Made by a program: the position numbers and the translations under genes. A stretch of DNA of 64,000 bases from Marinomonas posidonica_A (lineage in GTDB: Bacteria > Pseudomonadota > Gammaproteobacteria > Pseudomonadales > Marinomonadaceae), in NCBI RefSeq assembly GCF_043643765.1, contig NZ_JBHZSP010000012.1:118275-182274 (forward strand), in the 5' to 3' direction. This document shows positions 1 through 7,413 of the stretch, in pieces (the stretch's first letter is position 1; each line of letters starts with the position of its first letter). Below the pieces are notes generated by a model that was not told the origin of the DNA, ran no database searches, and saw nothing but the letters and a program-made list of their open reading frames with translations.

Positions 1-341
1 GGCTCCTCAGGGGGAATACTCGCCCGCGCCTCATGACTTGCCTGTTTGGTGTTATTTTCAGCCGCGGGCGCTTTCTCTGCAGCCTTTGGCTTGGCAACCA
101 CTGATTGGGTCTTTAATAAACGGGCACAGGCATTGGTAATCGATGCTGCTGTGGTCATCTGTGATTGCTGCTGGTTAGTCACGGCATTGTGCATTGATAA
201 CCCCAATGTATCCGTTAACGTGGTTTCCAGTAGGCCAGTTGGTTGAACTGAAAAGGTTTGTAATGTATTGAACTCCTGAACAGCTTTAGCAGGAACTTCT
301 TGCTCAAACTCATTTTCATAACGTATATCCTGCGATTCCAT
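1..341 (-). CDS. Reb-family (R-body) protein, partial at window edge
   Basis: An open frame runs from an ATG at 341 to the left edge without a stop, giving 113 residues; the C-terminus lies outside the window. The start is preceded by a strong AAGGAG site. Residues about 40-70 (LSMHNAVTNQQQSQM, then ASITNACARLL) follow the same pattern as the helical core of the RebB copies at 819-2041, where an Ala-His-Asn segment is followed by a Gln-rich stretch and a second hydrophobic helix. After this core comes a low-complexity Ala/Lys/Pro/Glu tail from about residue 75 that the RebB copies lack. It is the last gene seen in the minus-strand reb array. Family membership is inferred from pattern and position; its role in ribbon assembly is unknown. 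Confidence 0.7.
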   Translation of the reverse strand, partial: MESQDIRYENEFEQEVPAKAVQEFNTLQTFSVQPTGLLETTLTDTLGLSMHNAVTNQQQSQMTTAASITNACARLLKTQSVVAKPKAAEKAPAAENNTKQASHEARASIPPEE

Positions 342-434
342 CTTCACTCCTTAGTCATTTAAGCCATGGTTTGATCGAGTTACATAAAGGTCATTGCGGC
401 TAATATCACGTCAACTTAGCGATATAAGGGCGCG

Positions 435-728
435 TTAAGGGGAACTTTCATACAACACAGTGGCCACTTTTTCCCCCACAGCCCCAAAATTTTCCGTGCC
501 ATTCACAACGATTTTTTGAGCCTGCTCTATAACATCAAGGTATTTGCTGTCGCCCGTTTCCAGTAGCTGGCTTAATGCGGTGCCGATGGCCGTTGTACTT
601 AATGTATTCAAGTTACGTAGGTTGTCCGTTGCATCGACTAAGGCCATCGCGGTGGATTGAGCCACCGATTGAGTCGCCGCATGGAAAGCCGAGGTATCCG
701 GATCTGGAGGCATGTTTACATTTTTCAT
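435..728 (-). CDS. Small reb-cluster protein, diverged Reb-like
   Basis: A 97-residue protein starts at an ATG with an AAGGAG site upstream. It is predicted to be mostly helical. A segment rich in Ala, Ser and Thr (STAMALVDATDNL, about residues 25-37) recalls the AMAMGNLL part of the RebB copies. The second half (VIEQAQ, then NGTENFGAVGEKVATVL) has no counterpart in them. It lies in the same direction as the RebB genes, about 90 bases downstream of the copy at 819-1094. I cannot assign a function beyond membership of the R-body cluster. Possible roles are an accessory subunit that sets ribbon width or edge, or a cap, but that is speculation. Confidence 0.6.
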   Translation of the reverse strand: MKNVNMPPDPDTSAFHAATQSVAQSTAMALVDATDNLRNLNTLSTTAIGTALSQLLETGDSKYLDVIEQAQKIVVNGTENFGAVGEKVATVLYESSP

Positions 729-818
729 CTTCTTCTCCTTGATTAAATAACGCCCTGTCCAGTCAGTAACTGGTCAGGGTGTTGCCTAATTACGTTATAT
801 CGATGACTCTTATGAGGC

Positions 819-1094
819 CTATGCTTCAGGAGCATCATCCGGTTCAATAATGCTTTCCGCACTACGTCCAATGACGGAACTACCAATCGACATCAAGGAG
901 TTCACACCTTGTACTGTGGCCGCTTGCATGGTGATTTGCGCCTGTTGCTGCGCACTGGTGCCATTATGAGCTGCCGTACCTAGCGCTTGGCTGGTTGACA
1001 GCAACATGTTCCCCATCGCCATGGCTGGCGTTTCGCCAACGACTTTGGTATTCACCTGCGTCACTGAGTCAGTGATTTGTTCATTTACTGGCAT
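819..1094 (-). CDS. rebB: RebB-type R-body structural protein, copy A
   Basis: This 91-residue protein has the RebB ('killing trait') signature. The N-terminus reads MPVNEQITDSVTQVNTKVVG, followed by ETPAMAMGNMLLSTSQALG, AAHNGTSAQQQAQ and the invariant TMQAATVQGVNSL. RebB-family proteins polymerise into refractile ribbons (R-bodies) known from Caedibacter endosymbionts of Paramecium. Up to residue 85 it differs from the copy at 1174-1434 at only three positions, so the two arose by recent duplication. Its tail (DDAPEA) is longer than in the other copies. No signal peptide or membrane segment is visible, which fits a cytoplasmic assembly protein. An AAAGGAAG ribosome-binding site precedes the ATG. 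Confidence 0.88.
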   Translation of the reverse strand: MPVNEQITDSVTQVNTKVVGETPAMAMGNMLLSTSQALGTAAHNGTSAQQQAQITMQAATVQGVNSLMSIGSSVIGRSAESIIEPDDAPEA

Positions 1095-1173
1095 AATCTT
1101 CTTCCTTTTGTTTCACTTGGCTTCATTTTCAAATATGAGTGAAGACGCCTTCACTCTCTATTCGATTTTCCCT

Positions 1174-1434
1174 TTAACCTGGTTCGATAATGCTTTCTGC
1201 ACTACGTCCAATGACGGAACTACCAATCGACATCAAGGAATTCACTCCTTGTACTGTGGCCGCTTGCATGGTGATTTGCGCCTGCTGCTGTGCACCAGTA
1301 CCATTGTGCGCTGCTGTACCTAACGCTTGGCTGGTTGACATCAACATATTGCCCATCGCCATGGCTGGTGTTTCCCCTACGACTTTGGTGTTGACCTGCG
1401 TGACAGAGTCGGTAACTTGTTCATTTACTGGCAT
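1174..1434 (-). CDS. rebB: RebB-type R-body structural protein, copy B
   Basis: An 86-residue RebB-family protein, almost identical to copy A (819-1094) but ending in IIEPG. It carries the full conserved core: the NEQVTDSVTQVN start, the AMAMGN helix, the AAHNGTGAQQQ turn and the TMQAATVQGVNSL helix. A ribosome-binding site (AAGGAA) lies upstream. It is part of a same-strand array with spacers of roughly 40-80 bases, so co-transcription is likely. The shared DNA among copies makes gain or loss by recombination plausible. The family role is known; the specific role of this copy is not. Confidence 0.88.
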   Translation of the reverse strand: MPVNEQVTDSVTQVNTKVVGETPAMAMGNMLMSTSQALGTAAHNGTGAQQQAQITMQAATVQGVNSLMSIGSSVIGRSAESIIEPG

Positions 1435-1471
1435 GATTACATTCCTTATTTTGAATTAAGATTACTCGTTA

Positions 1472-1732
1472 CTAGCCTTTTTCAATGATACCTTCCGCCC
1501 CTCGCCCTAATACCGCTGAGCCAATTGCTGTAAGCGAATTGACCCCTTGGACTGTGGCAGCTTGCATGGTGATCTGGGCTTGTTGTTGAGCCGATGTTGC
1601 ATTGTGAGCTGCTGTACCCAAAGCTTGGCTGGTAGACAACAACAAATTCCCCATTGCCATGGCTGGCGTTTCACCCACTACACTGGTATTCACCTGAGTG
1701 ACCGAGTCGGTTATTTGCTCATTTACTGGCAT
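1472..1732 (-). CDS. rebB: RebB-type R-body structural protein, copy C
   Basis: An 86-residue RebB-family protein with the same conserved core as copies A and B. It has Ser instead of Lys after QVNT, and a C-terminal half (TAIGSAVLGRGAEGIIEKG) closer to copy D at 1781-2041. The array therefore forms two pairs, A/B and C/D, by their C-terminal sequences. This suggests stepwise duplication. A good AAAGGAG site precedes the ATG. No membrane segment or signal peptide is visible. The likely role is a subunit of the R-body ribbon, possibly with a different stoichiometry from its neighbours. Confidence 0.88.
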   Translation of the reverse strand: MPVNEQITDSVTQVNTSVVGETPAMAMGNLLLSTSQALGTAAHNATSAQQQAQITMQAATVQGVNSLTAIGSAVLGRGAEGIIEKG

Positions 1733-1780
1733 GGTTTAACTCCTTTACTCTTTCTAATCTTGTTGAGCTCTCAGGGCGGT

Positions 1781-2041
1781 TTAGCCTTTCTCAATGATTC
1801 CCTCAGCACCACGACCAATCACCGCAGAGCCAATCGCCATCAGAGAATTAACCCCTTGAACCGTCGCCGCTTGCATAGTGATTTGTGCTTGTTGCTGAGC
1901 CGCAGTGGCATTGTGTGCCGCATTACTCAACGCCTGACTGGTAGACATCAGTAGGTTGCCCATCGCCATAGCCGGTGTTTCGCCGACTACTTTGGTGTTG
2001 ACCTGTGTGACTGAATCTGTGACTTGTTCATTTACTGGCAT
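1781..2041 (-). CDS. rebB: RebB-type R-body structural protein, copy D
   Basis: An 86-residue RebB-family protein and the promoter-proximal member of the four closely related copies. It has SNAAHNATAAQQQ in the middle and the invariant TMQAATVQGVNSL motif. The AAAAGGAG ribosome-binding site is strong. Upstream is a 249-base spacer containing a perfect palindrome (2084-2100), so the four-copy block may have its own promoter here in addition to any read-through from the gene at 2291-2497. Subunits of this family assemble into coiled ribbons in the cytoplasm. Confidence 0.88.
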   Translation of the reverse strand: MPVNEQVTDSVTQVNTKVVGETPAMAMGNLLMSTSQALSNAAHNATAAQQQAQITMQAATVQGVNSLMAIGSAVIGRGAEGIIEKG

Positions 2042-2083
2042 GGTGTTACTCCTTTTCAGTTGATTAAAATGGTATTGCTACAA

Positions 2084-2100
2084 GCTAATAGACTATTAGC
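2084..2100. promoter_or_regulatory. Perfect 8+1+8 palindrome upstream of the rebB block
   Basis: The sequence GCTAATAG-A-CTATTAGC is a perfect inverted repeat with a single central base, 43 bases upstream of the rebB copy D start. Its near-zero spacer and lack of a T tract argue against a terminator and for a binding site of a dimeric regulator. This is inference; no known regulator is assigned. The rest of the 2042-2290 spacer shows nothing else I can name. Confidence 0.4.
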
Positions 2101-2290
2101 TCCTCTCAATATGACGTTTGATACCTAACCTAATGTCTCAGTATCCATCATCATGAGTCAGTCAATGCCTTACACTTTATGTCATCATTTGCAGCAATAA
2201 TGATCATACGTATAGGCATACTTGAGCCACGCTTTGTGTGAACAAGCAGGCTCATTAACCTTAATAAAATGCTGTCCGTTACCTTAGTGG

Positions 2291-2497
2291 TTATTCCTTT
2301 GAGCCTTGAGCGGCAATGGCATAAATCAGCCCTGAACCTAACGCCGTATTGGTGACCGTTATGGTTTGTATCTGTTGCTGAACATGGGTAGCATTTTGTG
2401 ATGCCTTAGCTAACGAATCCGCGACCATGTTCAGATACATATTGCGCGAACTTACTGGCGACCACTCGGTTAATAGTTTTTCAATATCTATTGGCAT
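2291..2497 (-). CDS. Short diverged Reb-like protein
   Basis: A 68-residue protein that begins MPIDIEKLLTEWSPVSSRN. Its middle (MVADSLAKASQNATHVQQQIQTITVTNTALGSGLIYAIAA) mirrors the RebB core: an Ala/Ser helix, an Asn-Ala-Thr turn, a Gln triplet and then a hydrophobic Gly/Ala helix. The match in pattern and its place at the head of the array support membership of the Reb superfamily, although the N-terminus is unlike RebB. A GGGAG site lies just upstream of the ATG. The 283 bases between this start and the next gene must hold the main promoter of the cluster; I see no clear -35/-10 pair there. Confidence 0.65.
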   Translation of the reverse strand: MPIDIEKLLTEWSPVSSRNMYLNMVADSLAKASQNATHVQQQIQTITVTNTALGSGLIYAIAAQGSKE

Positions 2498-2780
2498 CTC
2501 AAACTCCCTTTCAATAATCTGTCTATTAGTAACCTTATCTTCGCCACAACATAAAAACTGAGGGAAAAGAACGGATTAAAAGGGGCTTTCCATGTAACAC
2601 AAACATCCATTTATGCTCATAAAAACCACTAGAATCTTCATACTGAGGCCCAGATCGGATAGAAATAAGGGGGTTAAGTGAAACGTAATCGACGTCAGAA
2701 ACGACTAGAGAGAAAGTGAAGATAAAAGGAAAAGTCAGCGGCCAATACTGTGACAGCATTGGCGATGATGCTTGCTGCCA

Positions 2781-3362
2781 TTAAGCAAATACAAACCGAT
2801 ACGCTACGTAGAACAACAACAGGGACATCAAACGGTTCACCCACGCCATCGCCTTGGGATTCATCGCGACGTGTTGTAGTCGAGATCCCGCCAACAGATA
2901 CACACCTGGTGCACCAAAGGCCATGGCTGAAAGAATCAAAGACCAGACCGCAATATCCATTCCTGTAATCTCATATCGCGGATACTGTACCGTCACAATG
3001 GGTACGATCGCCACCAAGGCTTTTGGGTTGCAAAGCTGTAAAATCAGGCCAGTTTTAAAGCCAATCACGGTCGCTCCCGACTCGGTGGTTGTCGGATGAA
3101 AACTGGTTTGCATGATTTTCACCCCCAGATAAGCAATATACAGCCCACCCAAGGTCGCAATAATCGACTGATAACCTTCTGGAATGATTTCACCACCAAG
3201 ATAGCCAAGCAGAAGAAACAGAATCAACATCGCCAGACCAACACCAGCACAGTAACCAAATGCTCGCCAGCCTTGTCCATTGACGCCCGCCAAAAGCGCA
3301 AGAGTATTGGCAGGGCCTGGGCTGTACATAACGCCAAAGGCGTAGATGATTATTTCAAGCAT
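2781..3362 (-). CDS. LysE/RhtB-family amino-acid exporter
   Basis: A 193-residue inner-membrane protein with the usual length and about six hydrophobic segments of the LysE/RhtB family. The N-terminal motif GVMYSPGPANTLAL matches the family's conserved Gly/Pro-rich first loop (typically TPGPN). Segments such as GLAMLILFLLLGYLGG and LYIAYLGVKIMQ follow the family pattern. Proteins of this family export amino acids or related small molecules by proton antiport. The AraC-type regulator at 3429-4256 lies immediately upstream on the same strand and may control it. The substrate cannot be told from sequence. Confidence 0.85.
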   Translation of the reverse strand: MLEIIIYAFGVMYSPGPANTLALLAGVNGQGWRAFGYCAGVGLAMLILFLLLGYLGGEIIPEGYQSIIATLGGLYIAYLGVKIMQTSFHPTTTESGATVIGFKTGLILQLCNPKALVAIVPIVTVQYPRYEITGMDIAVWSLILSAMAFGAPGVYLLAGSRLQHVAMNPKAMAWVNRLMSLLLFYVAYRFVFA

Positions 3363-3428
3363 AGAAAAACCTCAAAAGATAATTTGATAAAGATGAAAAA
3401 CAGATGAATCAGTGAGTGCGAAAGGTCG

Positions 3429-4256
3429 CTAGGTTCGTAACAAGGTGCGCCTAAATTGATGGGGAGTGACACCAAATATGGGTTTAAAGCGGCGATTAAA
3501 GTAACTGACATCCGTGAAGCCAAAGGTCAGCGCGACATCCGTCAATGACATGCCCATTGAAAGAGCCTCTTTGGCGCGGTTGATACGATAGTTTTGCCAA
3601 TATTGATGTGGTGTCATGCCAAAATAATCACGAAAACAACGTAACAAATGATACTTAGACATGTGCGCCACTTGGCTTAGCGCGTCGAGAGAAACCTCTT
3701 CACTGACATGGGCATGCAAATAGTCTCTGACTCGCTCAAACACAGGGTCTTTTATACGTCGTTTAGGATCAATCTGAATGCCTTTTTGGTGGGCTAAATA
3801 TTCAGCAAATTCAAACAAAGTTGACGAGTACTCCAAAGCGGATGACGCCTTGTTCTCGACCAAGTTGGCCAAACGCAAGATATGTCCTTGGAGCACTAGA
3901 TCGTTTTGTACTGTGTGTTCTATACGAAAATCTTGAGCACAGCGAACGCCAGCACTCTCAAGCATAGGGTTTAATTGATCTGGATGGACATACAACATTT
4001 TATAATGAAGCGTATCGTCCGTACCGGAATGACCGTCGTGAGCATCCTCTGGGTTGAACACAATCACATTGCCAGAATAGCTCTTATGGTGTTCACCCAA
4101 GGCATAAAAATCTTGTCGGCCAGACAAGGTAACACCAAAAGAAAACTCTTCGTGGGCATGCGTTCCATAAGAAAAGTCATTCATTGACGCTTCGAGCAAC
4201 ATCACTTCATCACAGGAGGCGCTTTTCACAAACTGAAAACGATTTTCTACCGACAT
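3429..4256 (-). CDS. AraC-family regulator with N-terminal cupin-like domain
   Basis: A 275-residue transcription factor. The N-terminal half (about 10-150) looks like the AraC ligand-binding cupin (GTHAHEEFSFGVTLSGRQ, then NPEDAHDGH). The C-terminal 100 residues hold the two helix-turn-helix units of AraC proteins, with LDALSQVAHMSKYHLLRCF and the signature GFTDVSYFNRRFKPIFGVTPHQFR. I chose the ATG at 4256 because a GGAGG site lies five bases upstream; a GTG one codon earlier is possible. It sits about 65 bases upstream of the LysE-type exporter on the same strand. The arrangement suggests it senses an amino acid or analogue and activates that exporter. Confidence 0.85.
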   Translation of the reverse strand: MSVENRFQFVKSASCDEVMLLEASMNDFSYGTHAHEEFSFGVTLSGRQDFYALGEHHKSYSGNVIVFNPEDAHDGHSGTDDTLHYKMLYVHPDQLNPMLESAGVRCAQDFRIEHTVQNDLVLQGHILRLANLVENKASSALEYSSTLFEFAEYLAHQKGIQIDPKRRIKDPVFERVRDYLHAHVSEEVSLDALSQVAHMSKYHLLRCFRDYFGMTPHQYWQNYRINRAKEALSMGMSLTDVALTFGFTDVSYFNRRFKPIFGVTPHQFRRTLLRT

Positions 4257-4456
4257 CACAACCTCCTCACTCGCCTCTTTACGACTTCAATTAGAATAGA
4301 ATATCCAGTTTGAAGACAAAAAGATTGGACGATATTGCGCAATCCATTCATTAGACAATACTCAGACCGATTCAGAATGGAAATGAAGAACAACGCGCCG
4401 ACGCTCAAAGAAGATCAAATCGGTTCGAACGAGAGTGATTAGGAAGACTAATTAGC

Positions 4457-5350
4457 TTATTGCTTACGCCATACGTTAGGTGTGACACCCACAATGCGCC
4501 TAAATGCTGCCGAAAATTTACTCGGGTTAGTGTAACCGACTTGTAGTGCGACATCGGTAATCATCAAAGATTTATCAACTAATAGCCGTTTGGCGTATTC
4601 CATACGACGAAACGTAAAATAGGCATAAGGAGAAAACCCCATTGATGCCTGAAATGATCGAGTAAACGAACGGACATCTTGATCGGTTAGTTTTGCCAGT
4701 TCAGCCACACTCACATCACTTCCAAGTCGGCTTTCCATAAAATCTAAAGTCCGCTGCAAACGTCGGCCATTTAATGGATAAACGATGTTTTTTTGTGGGA
4801 ACTTCGGCTCATAGTCAACCAACCTATTTAACAGCGTATAAATCCCTTGCTCGAAAAATGCCCCAGATAAACCATGAACCTCAGCATCTCGCCACAGTGC
4901 GATCATAACGGCCGTTAGTAGTGGATCATTATGAAGTTGAGACGCGGCAGGAATAAAGTTCTCAACATGAAAACCTTCCCCATTATCTGGGGTAAAAGCA
5001 TCGAGTTTAATCGCTATGCCTAACATTTGAGTTTGAGGCCAGTAGCCTGAAGCAATAGTGCCCGGTAATGCTATAGCAACGGTACCTGGGCGCAAAACAC
5101 CTTCCAACGATGGCCCTTCACCTTCTCGTTTCATACGACCTATATGACCGGTACATAAATTAAGCATGAGAAACGGAGAAGGCTTTGCTGAAAAACAGCC
5201 TTCGGATGCCATAAACTCTGCGTGTGCTAATAAACACTCGCCTCGTTTATCTGAGATAGAAAGTGTGGGCACAATTCCTAAATCCTGCATGCGGCTATTA
5301 AAGCCTTTTAACTCAGTTTGAGAAGTCTGGTCCTTTAACTGATTTATCAT
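4457..5350 (-). CDS. AraC-family regulator, probably of iron uptake
   Basis: A 297-residue protein with a C-terminal AraC DNA-binding domain (about 200-297; SVAELAKLTDQDVRSFTRSF and QVGYTNPSKFSAAFRRIVGVTPNVWR). The N-terminal 190 residues are a sensor domain I do not recognise in detail. It lies directly downstream of the hmuTUV importer on the same strand. A Fur-like box (5429-5447) stands about 80 bases upstream of its start. AraC regulators such as PchR and YbtA are themselves Fur-controlled and activate siderophore receptors when the ferric siderophore is present. By analogy this one may activate the receptor at 8517; that is inference. Confidence 0.82.
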   Translation of the reverse strand: MINQLKDQTSQTELKGFNSRMQDLGIVPTLSISDKRGECLLAHAEFMASEGCFSAKPSPFLMLNLCTGHIGRMKREGEGPSLEGVLRPGTVAIALPGTIASGYWPQTQMLGIAIKLDAFTPDNGEGFHVENFIPAASQLHNDPLLTAVMIALWRDAEVHGLSGAFFEQGIYTLLNRLVDYEPKFPQKNIVYPLNGRRLQRTLDFMESRLGSDVSVAELAKLTDQDVRSFTRSFQASMGFSPYAYFTFRRMEYAKRLLVDKSLMITDVALQVGYTNPSKFSAAFRRIVGVTPNVWRKQ

Positions 5351-5428
5351 TCAAAACACCTTAAAAGCAATCTCGTCCCTGAGACATTACGCGTTGCAAT
5401 TAAAATCTATCCACTCACAAAAAATATC

Positions 5429-5447
5429 ACGAATGAGAACGATTATC
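5429..5447. promoter_or_regulatory. Fur-box-like site upstream of the AraC regulator
   Basis: Thirteen of 19 bases match the consensus GATAATGATAATCATTATC, including AATGA and the end ATTATC. The site is 79-97 bases upstream of the regulator's ATG, between it and hmuV. It is weaker than the two sites at 8365 and 8475, but its context among iron-uptake genes supports it. Confidence 0.5.
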
Positions 5448-5533
5448 AAATAAAGCCATAACGTCAATACACTGTATATTAAACGTCTCTTTTTTGCGTC
5501 ATGTTGAACGTTCAAAGCATCACACTTATGAAT

Positions 5534-6328
5534 TTATTGCTGTTGGTCGAGTAAAACGGAAGGCTTTACGGTCACAGAATGATGATAGTATTCCGCTTTT
5601 ATGCCATAAACATTTTCGAGATGTGATCGCTGTAAAACGTTTTCAGGCCTACCTTTCGTGATGATTTTTCCGTTATTTAATAGCACCAACTGATCCGCAA
5701 AACTGGCCGCTAAAGACAAATCATGAATCACCGCTAATACACCAATATTACGTTTCGTCAGCGTTTTGGCCAGCGATAGCACATGATATTGATGGAACAC
5801 ATCCAAACTGGACGTTGGCTCATCAAGAAATAAATAGCGAGCTTCCTCCTGTTCGTAAGGTAACCATAGCTGTGCTAATACCCTAGCCAGTTGAGTACGC
5901 TGCTGCTCTCCTCCTGACAACGTCACAAAATTGCGCTCGGCAAGGTGTTCTATTTCCATGAAATGCATAACATCCTGAAGGATCTCGAGTTTCTTAACTT
6001 GAGATATGCCTTCTTCATAATTAAAACAGCCCATCGACACCACCTCTATCACGGTAAAACTAAACCCCATTTGATACGATTGCGTCATAACGGCTCGTGT
6101 TTTAGCTAACTCAATAGGAGAAAAACAAGAGAGGCTTTTTTGATTAATATAAACGTCTCCTTTGCTGGGTGGCATATCACCGGAACAAGCTTTCAGTAAG
6201 GTGGATTTACCTGCTCCATTCGGCCCAATAAGCAGGCTTAACTCATTAGGTTTAATGGTTAAATCAATGTCATCTAAAAGCGTTTTTTTATTAACAGAGA
6301 TGGACAAGGCTTGTATTTCAATATTCAT
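5534..6328 (-). CDS. hmuV: Haem/siderophore ABC importer ATPase HmuV
   Basis: A 264-residue ABC ATPase. It shows Walker A (GPNGAGKS, about residues 35-42), signature LSGGEQQR, Walker B (RYLFLDEPTSSLD) and the H-loop (IHDLSLAA). The insert LAQLWLPYEQEEARYLFLDE is characteristic of HmuV, the haemin-import subfamily. I placed the start at the ATG at 6328, which has an AGGAA site, instead of seven codons earlier. It energises the HmuU permease encoded 23 bases upstream. The three genes hmuT-hmuU-hmuV form a compact minus-strand operon, probably under Fur control from the site at 8365. Confidence 0.9.
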   Translation of the reverse strand: MNIEIQALSISVNKKTLLDDIDLTIKPNELSLLIGPNGAGKSTLLKACSGDMPPSKGDVYINQKSLSCFSPIELAKTRAVMTQSYQMGFSFTVIEVVSMGCFNYEEGISQVKKLEILQDVMHFMEIEHLAERNFVTLSGGEQQRTQLARVLAQLWLPYEQEEARYLFLDEPTSSLDVFHQYHVLSLAKTLTKRNIGVLAVIHDLSLAASFADQLVLLNNGKIITKGRPENVLQRSHLENVYGIKAEYYHHSVTVKPSVLLDQQQ

Positions 6329-6351
6329 ACTGGGTTCCTGTAATCTCAATA

Positions 6352-7410
6352 TTAATATCGACCAGTTTGTTTGTATAAAACAAACAAAAAGAAAGGGCCA
6401 CCTAATGCGCTCGTCACCAAGCCAATGGGCAACTCAGCCGGTACAATCACAATACGAGCGATAACGTCTGTTATGGTTAAAAAGCTGGCACCAAACAACA
6501 TACTGACGGGAAACAGAAAACGATGATCAGGACCAATAAGGATTCTGACTAGATGAGGGACAACAAAACCAACAAAACCAATCATCCCACTAATAGAGAC
6601 TGCTGCACCAACAGCCATAGCAGTGTAAATAAAGACCTGTTTCTTTAAATACGATACCGACACGCCAAGATGCTGTGCTTGAGCTTCGCCGAGTAAATAC
6701 AGATTAAGAGGGTTAGCCAGCCGACTAAGGCCAATCAGGCTAATGATGATTAACACTAACACGGGCAATATTAATGCCCAGCTATTACCGCCCAAGTTCC
6801 CCATGGTCCAAAACGTCAGCTCTCTTAGCTCACTGTCGCTACTCACAAGTGTTAAAATACCAATGAGAGAACCCACAATCGCATTTACCGCAATGCCAGA
6901 TAGCAATAAAGTAATGATGGTGAACTGACCTTGGCGATTGCTTAATCTATAGATGATGGCACAGACCCCCAAACAGCCCAACATAGCCCCTATTGGTAGA
7001 GCATATTGACCGATCACACCCATTGCCTGAGGCCATAAAGAATAGCCCAGTACAATAACGGTCACGGCCCCCAAAGCTCCGCCACCCGCGACACCAATCA
7101 AACTAGGGTCAGCAAGTGGATTTCTAAACAGCGCCTGCATGGCGGCACCGCAAAGCCCTAATGCACCGCCGACACAGAGAGATAAAACTGTTCTAGGCAA
7201 TCGAATTTCAAACAGAACCCGTGTGCTTAATGAACTGTTAACCTCTGAAAAGCCATGACTAACATAGGTTAAAATATCACTTTCCGATAAAGGTACAGCA
7301 CCAACGACCAAAGCCCAAAAAGTCGAACACAGCATTAATCCCAACGTAAATGGGATCGCCATAAGTTGACGCTTACCCCGTTTTTGGTAAAGCGATACCA
7401 TTTTTTGCAT
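6352..7410 (-). CDS. hmuU: FecCD-family permease HmuU
   Basis: A 352-residue inner-membrane permease of the FecCD (BtuC-like) family with about ten hydrophobic segments. Conserved pieces include the stretch LCGAAMQALFRNPLADPSLIG, the motif GxxxGAxxAVxxxGxIGFVGLxxPH (here AVGAAVSISGMIGFVGFVVPH) and ARxxxxPAELPIGLVTSALGGPFF at the C-terminus. Family members work as homodimers with an ATPase dimer. The gene starts three bases after the hmuT stop, so the two are likely translationally coupled. The haem assignment comes from hmuT and hmuV; siderophore permeases of this family look the same. Confidence 0.9.
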   Translation of the reverse strand: MQKMVSLYQKRGKRQLMAIPFTLGLMLCSTFWALVVGAVPLSESDILTYVSHGFSEVNSSLSTRVLFEIRLPRTVLSLCVGGALGLCGAAMQALFRNPLADPSLIGVAGGGALGAVTVIVLGYSLWPQAMGVIGQYALPIGAMLGCLGVCAIIYRLSNRQGQFTIITLLLSGIAVNAIVGSLIGILTLVSSDSELRELTFWTMGNLGGNSWALILPVLVLIIISLIGLSRLANPLNLYLLGEAQAQHLGVSVSYLKKQVFIYTAMAVGAAVSISGMIGFVGFVVPHLVRILIGPDHRFLFPVSMLFGASFLTITDVIARIVIVPAELPIGLVTSALGGPFFLFVLYKQTGRY

Positions 7411-7413
7411 CGC

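Noticed and set aside
819..2041. The tandem array considered as a CRISPR or simple DNA repeat
   Set aside because: The repeats are whole genes with intact frames, individual ribosome-binding sites and mostly conservative protein changes.
2535..2759. A 74-codon minus-strand open frame between the LysE-type gene and the reb array
   Set aside because: It has no ribosome-binding site or family pattern that I can see, and it lies where the reb promoter must be. Probably non-coding.
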